Below are positions 38,106-47,153 of a stretch of 64,000 bases of DNA, one piece after another. Below the pieces are notes generated by a model. It ran no database searches. It was not told the origin of the DNA and was given only the letters and a program-made list of their open reading frames with translations. The translations under genes were made by a program, and so were the position numbers. Positions within the stretch are counted from its first letter, which is position 1, and each line of letters opens with the position of its first letter. The DNA comes from Ruegeria denitrificans (GTDB lineage Bacteria > Pseudomonadota > Alphaproteobacteria > Rhodobacterales > Rhodobacteraceae): the NCBI RefSeq assembly GCF_001458295.1, contig NZ_CYUD01000001.1:496001-560000 (forward strand), given 5' to 3'.

Positions 38106-40023
38106 AATCCTGATTGCCAACCGGGGCGAGATTGCCTGTCGGGTGATGGAAACAACTCAGAAAATGGGTGTCTCCTGTGTCGCGGTCTATTCCGACGCGG
38201 ATGCCTCGGCAAAACATGTGCAGATGGCCGATGAGGCTGTCCGTATCGGCGGCGCAGCCCCCGCTGAAAGCTACCTGAAGGGCGACTTGATCATTAAGGC
38301 TGCGCTGGATACCGGGGCTCAGGCGATCCACCCGGGCTACGGCTTTCTCTCGGAAAACCCCGAATTCGTGGATGCGGTCAAGGCGGCTGGTCTGACGTTT
38401 ATCGGCCCTTTTGCGGATGCGATCCGCAAGATGGGCCTCAAGGATGCGGCCAAGGTATTGATGGAGCAGGCAGGTGTGCCGGTTGTGCCGGGGTATCACG
38501 GCGACAATCAGGACCCTGAGCATCTGGCCGGGGCTGCTGAAACCATCGGCTACCCGGTGTTGATCAAGGCTGTTGCAGGTGGCGGCGGCAAGGGCATGCG
38601 GCTGGTCGAACGCCCCGAGGATTTCGCAACTGCGCTGGACAGCGCGCGGGGCGAGGCGAAAACCGCCTTTGGCAATGACGCAGTTCTGGTCGAAAAATTC
38701 GTCGCCAAACCTCGCCACATCGAAGTGCAGGTGTTCGGTGATGGCACCCACGCGGTGCATTTGTTCGAACGCGATTGCTCGTTGCAACGCCGCCACCAGA
38801 AGGTGATCGAAGAAGCACCGGCCCCCGGCATGACGCCCGAGATGCGCGAGGCGATGGGGCAGGCGGGCGTTCGCGCCGCTGAGGCGATTGGCTACAAAGG
38901 GGCAGGGACGGTTGAATTCATCGTCGACGCCTCGGACGGGCTACGCCCGGACCGGTTCTGGTTCATGGAGATGAACACCCGCCTGCAAGTGGAACATCCC
39001 GTGACCGAGGCGATCACAGGTGTCGATCTGGTCGAATGGCAATTGCGCGTCGCTGGCGGAGAAAACCTACCGAAACGTCAGGAAGAACTCTCCATCACCG
39101 GTCATGCATTTGAGGCTCGCCTCTATGCCGAGGACGTGCCCAAGGGGTTCCTACCTGCAACGGGCACCCTGACGCATCTGCGTTTTCCTGCAACGTGCCG
39201 TGCCGATAGCGGCGTGCGTGCAGGCGACACGATCAGCCCGTGGTATGATCCGATGATCGCCAAAGTCATCGTTCACGGCCCCACGCGAGCAGTTGCGTTA
39301 AAGCAGTTGCACCGCGCTTTGCGGCAGACCGAGGTGGCCGGAACCGTCACCAACCTTGCCTTTCTGGGTGCGCTGACGCGACATGAGGGCTTCGCTGCGG
39401 GGGATGTTGATACCGGTTTGATCGGGCGGGACATTGATGTGCTGACACTGGTTGCGCCGGTTTCGGCCGCGACATGCGTGGCGGCGGCTATGACGGCGCT
39501 GGATTTGGTCGATACAGACCAAGAGACCGGGTTTTCCCTGTGGGCTCCGCTGCATCGCGCGGTGCAACTCATGGCGGATGATATCATTGATCTGGATGTT
39601 CAGGTCGAAGGACCGGATTGCCAGATTTGGCAAGTCGGGGAAGAAACCGTCATCGCCGAACGCAGCAACAGTACCTGGTCCATAGGCGGAAGCCCAATGC
39701 CGCGCGTTTCGGTTTCGGGCGGGCGGATTACGGTCTTTGATAGCTACGGTCAGGCTTTTGACATCGTTGATCCGCTGGATCGCGATGCCAGTGCCGCGGG
39801 TGATACCAACGTGATCGAGGCCCCGATGCCCGGTTTGGTCAAGGCAGTGTTTGCCTCTGTGGGCCAAGAGGTGAGTGAAGGGGACAGGCTGGCCATCTTG
39901 GAAGCGATGAAAATGGAGCATTCCCTGCTGGCCGCCCGCGACGGTATCGTGGCTGAGGTGCTGACCGAAGACGGCGCACAGGTCGAAGCCGGAGCGGCGC
40001 TGATCAGGTTGAAAGAAGAGTAA
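38095..40023 (+). CDS. mccA: Methylcrotonyl-CoA carboxylase biotin carboxylase/BCCP (alpha) subunit
   Basis: ATP-dependent carboxylation of its own biotin. 642 aa: biotin carboxylase domain (about 1-445) with ATP-grasp motif KAVAGGGGKGMR and the FMEMNTRLQVEHPVTE block, a linker/BT domain, and a C-terminal biotinyl domain with biotin attached to Lys606 in EAMKMEH. The ATG at 38095 lies inside the end of the orphan gene. The biotin ligase gene birA is at 60327 in this window. Confidence 0.97.
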   Translation: MFNKILIANRGEIACRVMETTQKMGVSCVAVYSDADASAKHVQMADEAVRIGGAAPAESYLKGDLIIKAALDTGAQAIHPGYGFLSENPEFVDAVKAAGLTFIGPFADAIRKMGLKDAAKVLMEQAGVPVVPGYHGDNQDPEHLAGAAETIGYPVLIKAVAGGGGKGMRLVERPEDFATALDSARGEAKTAFGNDAVLVEKFVAKPRHIEVQVFGDGTHAVHLFERDCSLQRRHQKVIEEAPAPGMTPEMREAMGQAGVRAAEAIGYKGAGTVEFIVDASDGLRPDRFWFMEMNTRLQVEHPVTEAITGVDLVEWQLRVAGGENLPKRQEELSITGHAFEARLYAEDVPKGFLPATGTLTHLRFPATCRADSGVRAGDTISPWYDPMIAKVIVHGPTRAVALKQLHRALRQTEVAGTVTNLAFLGALTRHEGFAAGDVDTGLIGRDIDVLTLVAPVSAATCVAAAMTALDLVDTDQETGFSLWAPLHRAVQLMADDIIDLDVQVEGPDCQIWQVGEETVIAERSNSTWSIGGSPMPRVSVSGGRITVFDSYGQAFDIVDPLDRDASAAGDTNVIEAPMPGLVKAVFASVGQEVSEGDRLAILEAMKMEHSLLAARDGIVAEVLTEDGAQVEAGAALIRLKEE

Positions 40024-40032
40024 CCTGTTCCC

Positions 40033-40051
40033 GTGCCACAACACGTGGCAC
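40033..40051 (+). other. Intercistronic stem-loop after mccA
   Basis: GTGCCAC-AACAC-GTGGCAC, a perfect 7-base stem 10 bases after the mccA stop and about 50 bases before mvaB. No T-run follows, so it is more likely an RNA-stability or processing element than a terminator. Confidence 0.6.
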
Positions 40052-40101
40052 AGTCAGGCCATCCGAACAGGAAACGAGACAAAACCGGAAGGAGAGCAGC
40101 C

Positions 40102-40956
40102 ATGGGTGAGCGGGTCGAGATTTTCGAGGTAGGTCCACGCGATGGCCTGCAAAATGAACAACGTGAGATCCCGGTGGCCGAGAAAGTGGCGCTGGTCGAC
40201 TGCCTTAGCCGCGCAGGGTTCAACCGGATCGAGGTGGCCAGCTTTGTTTCGCCCAAATGGGTGCCGCAGATGGCCGGCAGCGCGGATGTGTTGGCAGGGA
40301 TCAAGAGGGCTGACGGAGTGCGCTATGCTGCTCTGACACCCAACATGCGTGGGTACGAGGACGCCTTGGCTGCCAAGGCGAATGAAATTGCGGTGTTCGC
40401 ATCGGCGTCCGAGGGGTTCTCGAGAGCCAATATCAACGCCACGATTGCCGAATCCATCGAACGGTTTACACCAATCCTCGAGGCAGCGCGCCACATTGAT
40501 TTGCCGGTGCGGGGCTATGTGTCTTGCGTGACCGACTGTCCCTATGACGGCCCAACCCCGCCTGAGAAGGTGGCCGAGGTCGCGGATCAACTGTTCAGCT
40601 TGGGCTGCTATGAAGTTTCATTGGGCGATACCATCGGACAGGGAACGCCAGACACCATCGCGCATATGCTGCTGGCCGTACGTGAACGCGTGCCGGTAAC
40701 TCGTCTGGCTGGGCATTTCCACGACACCAATGGCCGGGCCATCGACAATATCGATGCTGCTTTGGCGCTGGGCGTGCGGACTTTTGATACGGCGGTTGGC
40801 GGCCTGGGCGGCTGCCCGTATGCGCCCGGAGCGGCTGGGAACGTCGCTACTGAGGCCGTGGCCGCCCATCTGGAGCGGTTGGGCTATGAGACTGGGCTTG
40901 ATCTGGAAATTGTAGAGCAGGCGGCGCAGATGGCGCGCGCCATGCGGCCGGAATGA
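40102..40956 (+). CDS. mvaB: Hydroxymethylglutaryl-CoA lyase
   Basis: Cleaves HMG-CoA to acetyl-CoA and acetoacetate, the last step of leucine degradation. 284-aa TIM-barrel enzyme. VGPRDGLQNE (residues 10-19) holds the catalytic Arg13 and metal-binding Asp14; the HMG-CoA lyase signature GGLGGCPYAPGA holds the active-site Cys238. GGAAGGAG lies upstream of the ATG at 40102. The hydratase gene follows by 9 bases. Confidence 0.96.
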   Translation: MGERVEIFEVGPRDGLQNEQREIPVAEKVALVDCLSRAGFNRIEVASFVSPKWVPQMAGSADVLAGIKRADGVRYAALTPNMRGYEDALAAKANEIAVFASASEGFSRANINATIAESIERFTPILEAARHIDLPVRGYVSCVTDCPYDGPTPPEKVAEVADQLFSLGCYEVSLGDTIGQGTPDTIAHMLLAVRERVPVTRLAGHFHDTNGRAIDNIDAALALGVRTFDTAVGGLGGCPYAPGAAGNVATEAVAAHLERLGYETGLDLEIVEQAAQMARAMRPE

Positions 40957-40965
40957 GGGGCAGGC

Positions 40966-41754
40966 ATGTTTGAAACGATCTCGGTAGCCACGGATGCGCG
41001 TGGGGTTGCGACTTTGACGCTCGATCGGGCGGAAAAGCACAACGCGATGTCGGCGCAGATGATTTCCGAACTGACGCAAGTGGCCGCGCAACTGGGTGCT
41101 GATGACACGGTGCGCGTGGTGGTTCTGACCGGGAAAGGCAAGAGTTTCTGCGCAGGCGGTGATCTGGGCTGGATGCAGGACCAGATGGCCGCCGATCCAG
41201 AAACGCGATTTACCGAGGCGCGTAAGCTGGCCGAGATGCTGCAAGCGTTGAACACGATGCCCCGTCCGCTGATCGGCGCGATTCAGGGCAACACCTTTGG
41301 TGGCGGCGTCGGGCTGGCCGCCGTTTGCGATGTGGCCGTTGGAGTGAATGGCCTAAAGATGGGCCTGACCGAGACTCGGCTGGGTCTGATCCCGGCCACG
41401 ATTGGCCCATATGTGATCGCCCGCATGGGCGAGGCGCGGGCAAGGCGCGTGTTCATGTCGGCCAGAATGTTCGATGCTGCCGAGGCCGTCGAGCTTGGTT
41501 TGCTGGCCCGCACTGCTCCCTCCGATGGGTTGGCCGACGCCGTTGAGGCGGAAGTCGCCCCTTATCTTATCTGCGCCCCGGGTGCTGTGGCCTCGGCCAA
41601 GGAACTGGTCAGAACACTGGGGCCTTGCATTGACGATGCGGTGATCGACCAGACGATCCGAGCGCTGGTGAATCAGTGGGAGACCGAAGAAGCCCACGAG
41701 GGAATCGACGCGTTCTTCGATAAACGAAAACCCGATTGGGTAGCAAATTCCTGA
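40966..41754 (+). CDS. liuC: Methylglutaconyl-CoA hydratase (enoyl-CoA hydratase family)
   Basis: 262-aa crotonase-fold protein with the oxyanion-hole loops FCAGGDLGWM and GNTFGGGVGLAAVCD. The surrounding ivd, mccAB and mvaB genes make 3-methylglutaconyl-CoA hydration to HMG-CoA the most likely activity; by sequence alone it is only a crotonase-family member. It starts 9 bases after mvaB and is the last gene of the operon; no clear terminator follows. Confidence 0.9.
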   Translation: MFETISVATDARGVATLTLDRAEKHNAMSAQMISELTQVAAQLGADDTVRVVVLTGKGKSFCAGGDLGWMQDQMAADPETRFTEARKLAEMLQALNTMPRPLIGAIQGNTFGGGVGLAAVCDVAVGVNGLKMGLTETRLGLIPATIGPYVIARMGEARARRVFMSARMFDAAEAVELGLLARTAPSDGLADAVEAEVAPYLICAPGAVASAKELVRTLGPCIDDAVIDQTIRALVNQWETEEAHEGIDAFFDKRKPDWVANS

Positions 41755-41787
41755 CTTCTAAAGACAATTGTAAAAACCTAGCATCAT

Positions 41788-41806
41788 CACTCTCATAGGG
41801 AGAGTG
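41788..41806 (+). promoter_or_regulatory. Hairpin covering the ribosome site of the next gene
   Basis: CACTCTC-ATAGG-GAGAGTG is a perfect 7-base stem whose 3' arm is the GAGAG ribosome site, ending 2 bases before the ATG at 41809. In the mRNA it would hide the site, so translation may be conditional or coupled to upstream ribosomes. Confidence 0.6.
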
Positions 41807-41808
41807 CC

Positions 41809-42840
41809 ATGCCAACGCGTTTACTAAAAACCGCATTTCGAATTTCTGTTGCCCTAAATCGTACAGTTCTAACGACGCTCATATGCCTCAATATTTGTGC
41901 TGCAGGGGCACTTTGGATTATGCCGGATTCCGGACAGGCAACCATGTCCGCTACATCGATGATATTCGTCTCGTTTTTCTTGGCGTTTGTACCAGTAATT
42001 GTTTTTTGCCTCGCGGTGTTTTCGATCGGTGTCGCGCTTCGCGGATTTAAATTGGCGCTACCGGCTAGCCTTGTTTTCTGGACCCTGTTCGGATGGGCTT
42101 TACTGGGTCGCATTGGAGGCTTTCTCGATGCCTTGACTGCTGTCGCTATCGGCGCGCTTGCAGGTCTGGTATTCTGGCTGTTGTTGGCGGGTGTCAAACA
42201 TTCTTCGGATGTAGGCGGCCCAAAGTTTCTTACCGGTTCGCGATTGGACCGCCTAATCTCAGCGGCGTTTGTCGTGGCCGGAGTGTTCTTCCTCGGTAAA
42301 GGCATGGCTGACCGGATTGAAACACTCTTTTTTTCCGAGGACATTGCGGCCCCCGCTTTTCAGGATGAGTACTTCCGCCCATTGACCACAGGAGAGCGAA
42401 GGGCCGCGCAGCAATTTCCAACGATTGACGCTTGCGTGCGACCGGGCCTGGCAGACGGAACTCTGCCTGAACTCGATTGGTCACTAATTCACAACTCTCA
42501 CGAAGCCAAAATCTGTGTCTTTCGTGTATTGCAGCTTTCTAAAAATGTAGATGAGGCGGCGGACTGGCTTGCTCTGCAAGGATTAAGGGTAAGCCGGGAA
42601 AACGTAGACGGATCGCCTCGAAAACTCCCCAAGGGCAGGGAGGGCGATTATTATATCCACGCAGGACGTACTATTCGCCGGTCTGTGGGTGCCTCTTATG
42701 CTTACACGCCGCTGTACCAGGCCAGGACACCACTTGGGCAGTTATTTTCTTTAATGGCCTATGGCATGACTTTTTATGTCTACTACAAAGCAGGTGAGAC
42801 ACGACCTTACGCCGTCTCGATCAGTTCCAGCACGGTTTGA
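41809..42840 (+). CDS. Unknown membrane protein, 343 aa
   Basis: I do not recognise this protein. The N-terminal half has about five hydrophobic segments (roughly residues 20-38, 47-72, 80-98, 104-126 and 148-168). The C-terminal half is soluble, with basic and aromatic residues. No motif was identified. The gene is more AT-rich and uses rarer codons than the leucine and nuo genes on both sides, which hints at acquisition. A hairpin hides its ribosome site. Confidence 0.75.
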   Translation: MPTRLLKTAFRISVALNRTVLTTLICLNICAAGALWIMPDSGQATMSATSMIFVSFFLAFVPVIVFCLAVFSIGVALRGFKLALPASLVFWTLFGWALLGRIGGFLDALTAVAIGALAGLVFWLLLAGVKHSSDVGGPKFLTGSRLDRLISAAFVVAGVFFLGKGMADRIETLFFSEDIAAPAFQDEYFRPLTTGERRAAQQFPTIDACVRPGLADGTLPELDWSLIHNSHEAKICVFRVLQLSKNVDEAADWLALQGLRVSRENVDGSPRKLPKGREGDYYIHAGRTIRRSVGASYAYTPLYQARTPLGQLFSLMAYGMTFYVYYKAGETRPYAVSISSSTV

Positions 42841-42897
42841 AACGCTGAATCTCAAAGATAAATCAAAAATGAACATTTTTTGAAGGGTTGGTTGCCG

Positions 42898-42926
42898 TTG
42901 ACCCTCTGACCCCGCGCGGATAGAGA
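42898..42926 (+). promoter_or_regulatory. Candidate promoter of the nuo operon
   Basis: TTGACC (42898-42903) and TAGAGA (42921-42926) with a 17-base spacer, 65-93 bases before nuoA. The -35 box is close to consensus and the -10 box is poor. It is the only clear candidate in the 42841-42990 gap. Confidence 0.45.
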
Positions 42927-42930
42927 ATGT

Positions 42931-42967
42931 CCAGTCAACACGCCAATTGACGGCGCCCCCTGACTGG
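42931..42967 (+). other. Structured leader before nuoA
   Basis: CCAGTCA (42931-42937) pairs with TGACTGG (42961-42967), and inside it CGCC (42941-42944) pairs with GGCG (42952-42955). If transcription starts just after the proposed -10 box, the hairpin would form the very 5' end of the nuo transcript. Confidence 0.45.
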
Positions 42968-42990
42968 GTTGCGCAGGAAAGGAGCTATTC

Positions 42991-43356
42991 GTGGAAGACC
43001 TGCTACGGGAGTATCTCCCGATTCTGGTGTTTCTGGCCGTTGCTGTCGGCCTTGGAATCGTCTTGATTCTGGCGGCTGTGGTTCTGGCAGTCCGTAACCC
43101 CGACCCTGAAAAGGTCAGCGCATATGAATGCGGCTTTAACGCCTTTGACGATGCGCGGATGAAATTCGACGTCCGATTCTATCTGGTCTCGATTCTTTTC
43201 ATCATCTTCGATCTCGAAATTGCGTTCCTGTTCCCGTGGGCCGTGGGCTTTAAGGACATCAGCGATGTGGGGTTCTGGTCGATGATGGTGTTTCTGGGTG
43301 TTCTGACCATCGGCTTTGCCTATGAATGGAAAAAGGGAGCCTTGGAATGGGAGTGA
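42991..43356 (+). CDS. nuoA: NADH-quinone oxidoreductase subunit A
   Basis: Membrane subunit of complex I at the quinone-site junction. 121 aa with three hydrophobic segments and the conserved loop [22 protein letters not shown] (ND3 loop with its Cys). It starts with GTG at 42991, with AAAGGAG 6 bases before. Its end overlaps nuoB by 10 bases. First gene of a 14-subunit operon. Confidence 0.97.
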   Translation: MEDLLREYLPILVFLAVAVGLGIVLILAAVVLAVRNPDPEKVSAYECGFNAFDDARMKFDVRFYLVSILFIIFDLEIAFLFPWAVGFKDISDVGFWSMMVFLGVLTIGFAYEWKKGALEWE

Positions 43357-43880
43357 TGACGGGTGCAAACACTGCTGGTGTCGACAAAGAAGTCGCCACG
43401 CAGGCCCTTAACGCCGAGTTGCAGGACAAAGGCTTCCTGCTAACCTCGACAGAAGACATTATCAATTGGGCGCGCACCGGATCGCTGCACTGGATGACCT
43501 TCGGTCTGGCCTGTTGCGCGGTCGAAATGATGCACACCTCGATGCCGCGCTATGATGCCGAGCGGTTTGGGATTGCTCCGCGTGCCTCTCCACGTCAGTC
43601 GGACGTGATGATCGTGGCTGGAACGCTGACCAACAAGATGGCCCCGGCGCTGCGCAAGGTTTATGACCAGATGCCTGAGCCGCGCTATGTGATCTCGATG
43701 GGCTCCTGCGCGAATGGCGGTGGGTACTATCACTATTCCTATTCTGTCGTGCGTGGCTGCGACCGTGTGGTTCCAGTGGACATCTACGTGCCTGGCTGCC
43801 CTCCGACTGCTGAGGCATTGCTGTACGGCTTGATGCAGCTGCAACGCAAAATCCGCCGCACCGGCACCATCGTACGCTGA
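43347..43880 (+). CDS. nuoB: NADH-quinone oxidoreductase subunit B
   Basis: Carries cluster N2, which reduces quinone. The N2 ligands are Cys56 and Cys57 ([10 protein letters not shown]), Cys121 (GSCANGGG) and Cys151 (PGCPP). Length is 177 aa from the ATG at 43347, which has GGGAG upstream; an ATG at 43356, overlapping the nuoA stop, is an alternative start. Confidence 0.96.
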   Translation: MGVMTGANTAGVDKEVATQALNAELQDKGFLLTSTEDIINWARTGSLHWMTFGLACCAVEMMHTSMPRYDAERFGIAPRASPRQSDVMIVAGTLTNKMAPALRKVYDQMPEPRYVISMGSCANGGGYYHYSYSVVRGCDRVVPVDIYVPGCPPTAEALLYGLMQLQRKIRRTGTIVR

Positions 43881-43891
43881 GGAGAGGGTAG

Positions 43892-44491
43892 ATGAGCGAA
43901 GCACTCAAAGAACTCGGCGCGCAGCTTGAACTGAAACGGGCCGATTGCGTTCTGTCTTGGGATGTAACCCATGGCGAACTGAACGTGGATGTCGCGCCAT
44001 CGAACCTAGTGGAATTTGTGGAGTTCCTGAAATCCGACCGGAATTGCCAGTTCTCGTCGCTGGTTGACATTACCGGCGTGGACTACCCGGAACGGGCCAA
44101 GCGGTTCGACGTGGTGTATCACTTCTTGTCGATGTACCGGAACCAGCGCATCCGCCTGCGGGTTTCGATCCGCGAGGAAGACATGGTGCCCTCGATCGTT
44201 GACGTTCACCCCTCGGCCAACTGGTTCGAGCGTGAGGTGTTCGACATGTTCGGCATCCTGTTCACGGGTCATCCGGACTTACGCCGTATCCTGACCGACT
44301 ATGGATTCCGCGGCCATCCGCTGCGTAAGGATTTCCCGACCACGGGCTATACCGAGGTACGCTATGACGAGGCGCAAAAGCGCGTTGTCTACGAACCAGT
44401 CAGTCTGGTGCAGGAATATCGGCAGTTCGATTTCATGTCCCCTTGGGAGGGCGCGAACTACATTCTGCCTGGGGATGAGAAACAGGAGTAG
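43892..44491 (+). CDS. nuoC: NADH-quinone oxidoreductase subunit C
   Basis: Peripheral-arm 30-kDa subunit, 199 aa, separate from NuoD (unlike the fused NuoCD of E. coli). The family signature [37 protein letters not shown] is recognisable as [29 protein letters not shown] precedes the ATG. It is followed by two very small genes before nuoD. Confidence 0.97.
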   Translation: MSEALKELGAQLELKRADCVLSWDVTHGELNVDVAPSNLVEFVEFLKSDRNCQFSSLVDITGVDYPERAKRFDVVYHFLSMYRNQRIRLRVSIREEDMVPSIVDVHPSANWFEREVFDMFGILFTGHPDLRRILTDYGFRGHPLRKDFPTTGYTEVRYDEAQKRVVYEPVSLVQEYRQFDFMSPWEGANYILPGDEKQE

Positions 44492-44496
44492 CCATC

Positions 44497-44673
44497 ATGT
44501 TTGAGTTCCTGATCTGGATCATTCTGGTGGTGGCAACGGTCGTACCGATGCTGAAACTGCTGCCGCATTTCGGGATCAACAAGAACTGGGCGTTTGCATG
44601 CATCATCTCCCCGGCTGTGATTGTCCTGCTGTGGATGATGGCGATGAAACTGCAAGAGATGGAGCGCCGCTGA
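44497..44673 (+). CDS. 58-aa membrane protein between nuoC and nuoD
   Basis: A small ORF starting MFEFLIWIILVVATVVPM with two hydrophobic segments (about residues 4-20 and 34-48) and a charged C-terminus (KLQEMERR). AGGAG at 44484-44488, overlapping the nuoC stop, is perfectly spaced (8 bases) from the ATG at 44497. The residue make-up (Ile/Val/Leu helices, GINKNWAFA loop) looks like a real protein. I cannot assign a family; it could be a supernumerary complex I subunit or assembly factor. Confidence 0.75.
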   Translation: MFEFLIWIILVVATVVPMLKLLPHFGINKNWAFACIISPAVIVLLWMMAMKLQEMERR

Positions 44674-44677
44674 CTTG

Positions 44678-44797
44678 ATGGGCGAACTGATCATATTGGG
44701 CGCATTGGGCGTCTTGCTTGCAGGGGCTGCTGCCAAAGCGGCCGAAGCTGAAAAGGTCCGGGTCCGGGCCGAAGCAAAGAAGAAACGAGGGCGTTGA
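44678..44797 (+). CDS. 39-aa peptide gene between nuoC and nuoD
   Basis: Starts [21 protein letters not shown] (one hydrophobic segment) and ends in a basic tail rich in Lys and Arg. Its stop overlaps the nuoD start (TGATG, 44795-44799), which is a sign of coupled translation. The ribosome site is weak. It is either a tiny single-span membrane peptide or a coupling leader for nuoD; no family is recognised. Confidence 0.5.
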   Translation: MGELIILGALGVLLAGAAAKAAEAEKVRVRAEAKKKRGR

Positions 44798-46020
44798 TGG
44801 ACGGCTCAAGATACGATGACGGCAGCACGGATGCGCTGAGCGGAGAACAGAAGATCCGCAACTTCAACATTAATTTCGGACCGCAACACCCTGCGGCACA
44901 TGGAGTTTTGCGTCTTGTGCTTGAACTGGACGGTGAGATCGTCGAGCGCTGCGATCCGCATATCGGCCTGCTGCACCGTGGTACCGAAAAGCTGATGGAA
45001 AGCCGGACGTATCTGCAGAACCTGCCGTATTTCGACCGGCTGGATTATGTGGCGCCGATGAACCAGGAACATGCCTGGTGTCTGGCCATCGAAAAGCTGA
45101 CTGGGGTCGAAGTGCCGCGTCGTGGTTCGCTGATCCGGGTTCTGTATTCCGAGATTGGGCGCATCCTGAACCACCTGCTGAACGTGACCACGCAGGCGAT
45201 GGATGTTGGCGCGCTGACCCCACCGCTCTGGGGCTTCGAGGAACGCGAAAAGCTGATGGTGTTCTATGAGCGTGCCTGTGGCGCGCGCCTGCACGCCGCC
45301 TATTTCCGCCCCGGGGGCGTGCATCAGGACCTGCCACCCGAACTGTTGGACGATATCGAGTCCTGGAGCCACGAATTTCCCGCCGTTCTCGATGACATCG
45401 ACGGTCTGCTGACCGAAAACCGCATCTTCAAACAGCGCAACGCTGATATTGGTGTGGTGACCGAGGACGATATCCAGAAATACGGCTTCTCGGGCGTGAT
45501 GGTGCGCGGGTCTGGTCTGGCCTGGGACCTGCGTCGTGCGCAGCCCTATGAATGCTATGACGAGTTTGAATTCCAGATTCCCGTCGGCAAAAACGGCGAC
45601 TGCTATGACCGCTACCTCGTCCGTATGGAAGAGATGCGCCAATCGTTGTCGATCATTCAGCAGGCCATCGCCAAAATCCGCGACTGCCCCGGAGATGTTC
45701 TTGCACGAGGCAAGATCACCCCGCCGAAACGCTCGGACATGAAGACCTCGATGGAAAGCCTGATCCATCACTTCAAGCTTTACACCGAAGGCTTCCACGT
45801 CCCGGCAGGCGAGGTCTACGCCGCCGTCGAAGCCCCAAAGGGTGAATTTGGCGTCTATCTGGTCGCCGATGGCACCAACAAACCCTACCGCGCCAAACTG
45901 CGCGCGCCGGGTTTCCTGCACCTGCAAGCCATGGACCACGTCGCCGGAGGGCACCAACTGGCCGACGTCGCCGCCATCATCGGTACCATGGACGTCGTAT
46001 TTGGAGAGATTGACCGCTAA
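44797..46020 (+). CDS. nuoD: NADH-quinone oxidoreductase subunit D
   Basis: 49-kDa subunit forming the quinone cavity with NuoB. 407 aa; [14 protein letters not shown] near the N-terminus contains the quinone-binding His, and [19 protein letters not shown] and the terminal [11 protein letters not shown] are family signatures. The ATG at 44797 has GAGG 6 bases upstream and shares a base with the preceding stop. The stop overlaps the nuoE start (TAATG). Confidence 0.97.
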   Translation: MDGSRYDDGSTDALSGEQKIRNFNINFGPQHPAAHGVLRLVLELDGEIVERCDPHIGLLHRGTEKLMESRTYLQNLPYFDRLDYVAPMNQEHAWCLAIEKLTGVEVPRRGSLIRVLYSEIGRILNHLLNVTTQAMDVGALTPPLWGFEEREKLMVFYERACGARLHAAYFRPGGVHQDLPPELLDDIESWSHEFPAVLDDIDGLLTENRIFKQRNADIGVVTEDDIQKYGFSGVMVRGSGLAWDLRRAQPYECYDEFEFQIPVGKNGDCYDRYLVRMEEMRQSLSIIQQAIAKIRDCPGDVLARGKITPPKRSDMKTSMESLIHHFKLYTEGFHVPAGEVYAAVEAPKGEFGVYLVADGTNKPYRAKLRAPGFLHLQAMDHVAGGHQLADVAAIIGTMDVVFGEIDR

Positions 46021-47153
46021 TGCTCCGCCGTCTTCATCCCGAACAACCCGAAAGCTTTGCCTTCACCGCTGCCAACCAGCAATGGGTCAAAGCGCAGATC
46101 ACCAAATACCCCGAGGGGCGTCAGGCAAGCGCGGTTATTCCGCTTCTATGGCGCGCGCAGGAGCAGGAGGGCTGGCTGAGCCGTCCGGCGATTGAGGCGG
46201 TGGCTGATTTGCTGGGCATGGCCTATATCCGCGTGCTCGAAGTTGCGTCTTTCTACTTCATGTTCCAGCTGCAACCGGTTGGATCAGTGGCGCATATTCA
46301 GGTCTGCGGCACGACCTCCTGCATGATCTGCGGGGCGGAGGACCTGATTGCGGTCTGCAAGGAAAAGATCGCGGCCAAGCCACATGAACTGTCGGCAGAT
46401 GGCAAGCTGAGCTGGGAAGAGGTGGAATGCCTTGGCTCCTGCACCAATGCGCCGATGGCGCAGATCGGCAAGGACTACTACGAAGACCTGACCGCAGAGA
46501 GCTTTGGCAAGATCCTCGATGATCTGGCGGCTGGCAAGGTTCCGACACCCGGTCCGCAGAACGGGCGCTATGCCGCAGAACCGCTCAAAGGACTGTCCAG
46601 CCTTACTGAGCATGAGGTGGGGAAACCCGCTCAGAATGCCAGCGTCGCGTTGGCGACGGATATTGGCGATACGGTTAAGCGCATCGACGGGACCGAGGTT
46701 CCAATCCTGACGCCTTGGCTGGGCAAAGACGGCAAACAGGCGGGTGCGTCGGCGTCGGCGAAACCTCCGAAACCACCAGAAACGCCGAAACCAGCGGTGA
46801 AGCAGGCGGAAGAGGCAAAAGCCAAGCCTGCGCCTGAGCCGGCGAAGGGAGACCAGCCCAAAACCCTGACTGAGGCGCGCGGCGGGTTGCCGGATGACCT
46901 CAAGCTGCTGAAAGGTGTGGGGCCGAAGCTGGAAGAGACGCTGAACGGCCTGGGCTTTTTCCACTATGATCAGATCGCCTCGTGGACGCCCGAACAAGTG
47001 GCCTGGGTCGATGCCCGGCTGAAGTTCAAGGGCCGGATCGAGCGGGACGGCTGGATCGAACAGGCCGCCAAGCTTGCGGTGGGCGATGAAACCGAATTCG
47101 CCAAACGTGCCAAGGAAGAAGGCACGTATGATGAACAGACCGACGAAGACTAA
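46020..47153 (+). CDS. nuoE: NADH-quinone oxidoreductase subunit E with long C-terminal extension
   Basis: The 24-kDa subunit carries [2Fe-2S] cluster N1a; ligands Cys96, Cys101, Cys137 and Cys141 are present. The normal NuoE domain ends near residue 185. Here a further ~190 residues follow: a Pro/Lys/Ala-rich linker (about 240-285), then a compact domain (about 300-365) with [19 protein letters not shown], resembling a helix-hairpin-helix/cysteine-free 'GVGPK' module seen in ribosomal and DNA-binding proteins. Extended NuoE is known in Rhodobacter capsulatus. Starts in TAATG overlap with nuoD. Confidence 0.95.
   Translation: MLRRLHPEQPESFAFTAANQQWVKAQITKYPEGRQASAVIPLLWRAQEQEGWLSRPAIEAVADLLGMAYIRVLEVASFYFMFQLQPVGSVAHIQVCGTTSCMICGAEDLIAVCKEKIAAKPHELSADGKLSWEEVECLGSCTNAPMAQIGKDYYEDLTAESFGKILDDLAAGKVPTPGPQNGRYAAEPLKGLSSLTEHEVGKPAQNASVALATDIGDTVKRIDGTEVPILTPWLGKDGKQAGASASAKPPKPPETPKPAVKQAEEAKAKPAPEPAKGDQPKTLTEARGGLPDDLKLLKGVGPKLEETLNGLGFFHYDQIASWTPEQVAWVDARLKFKGRIERDGWIEQAAKLAVGDETEFAKRAKEEGTYDEQTDED

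Noticed and set aside
44806..45957. Long open frame antisense to nuoD, and similar ones antisense to pntA and pntB (14893-16035, 16640-17656)
   Set aside because: Same reason: third-position GC bias creates stop-free antisense frames, while all the sense genes are well-known families with intact motifs.
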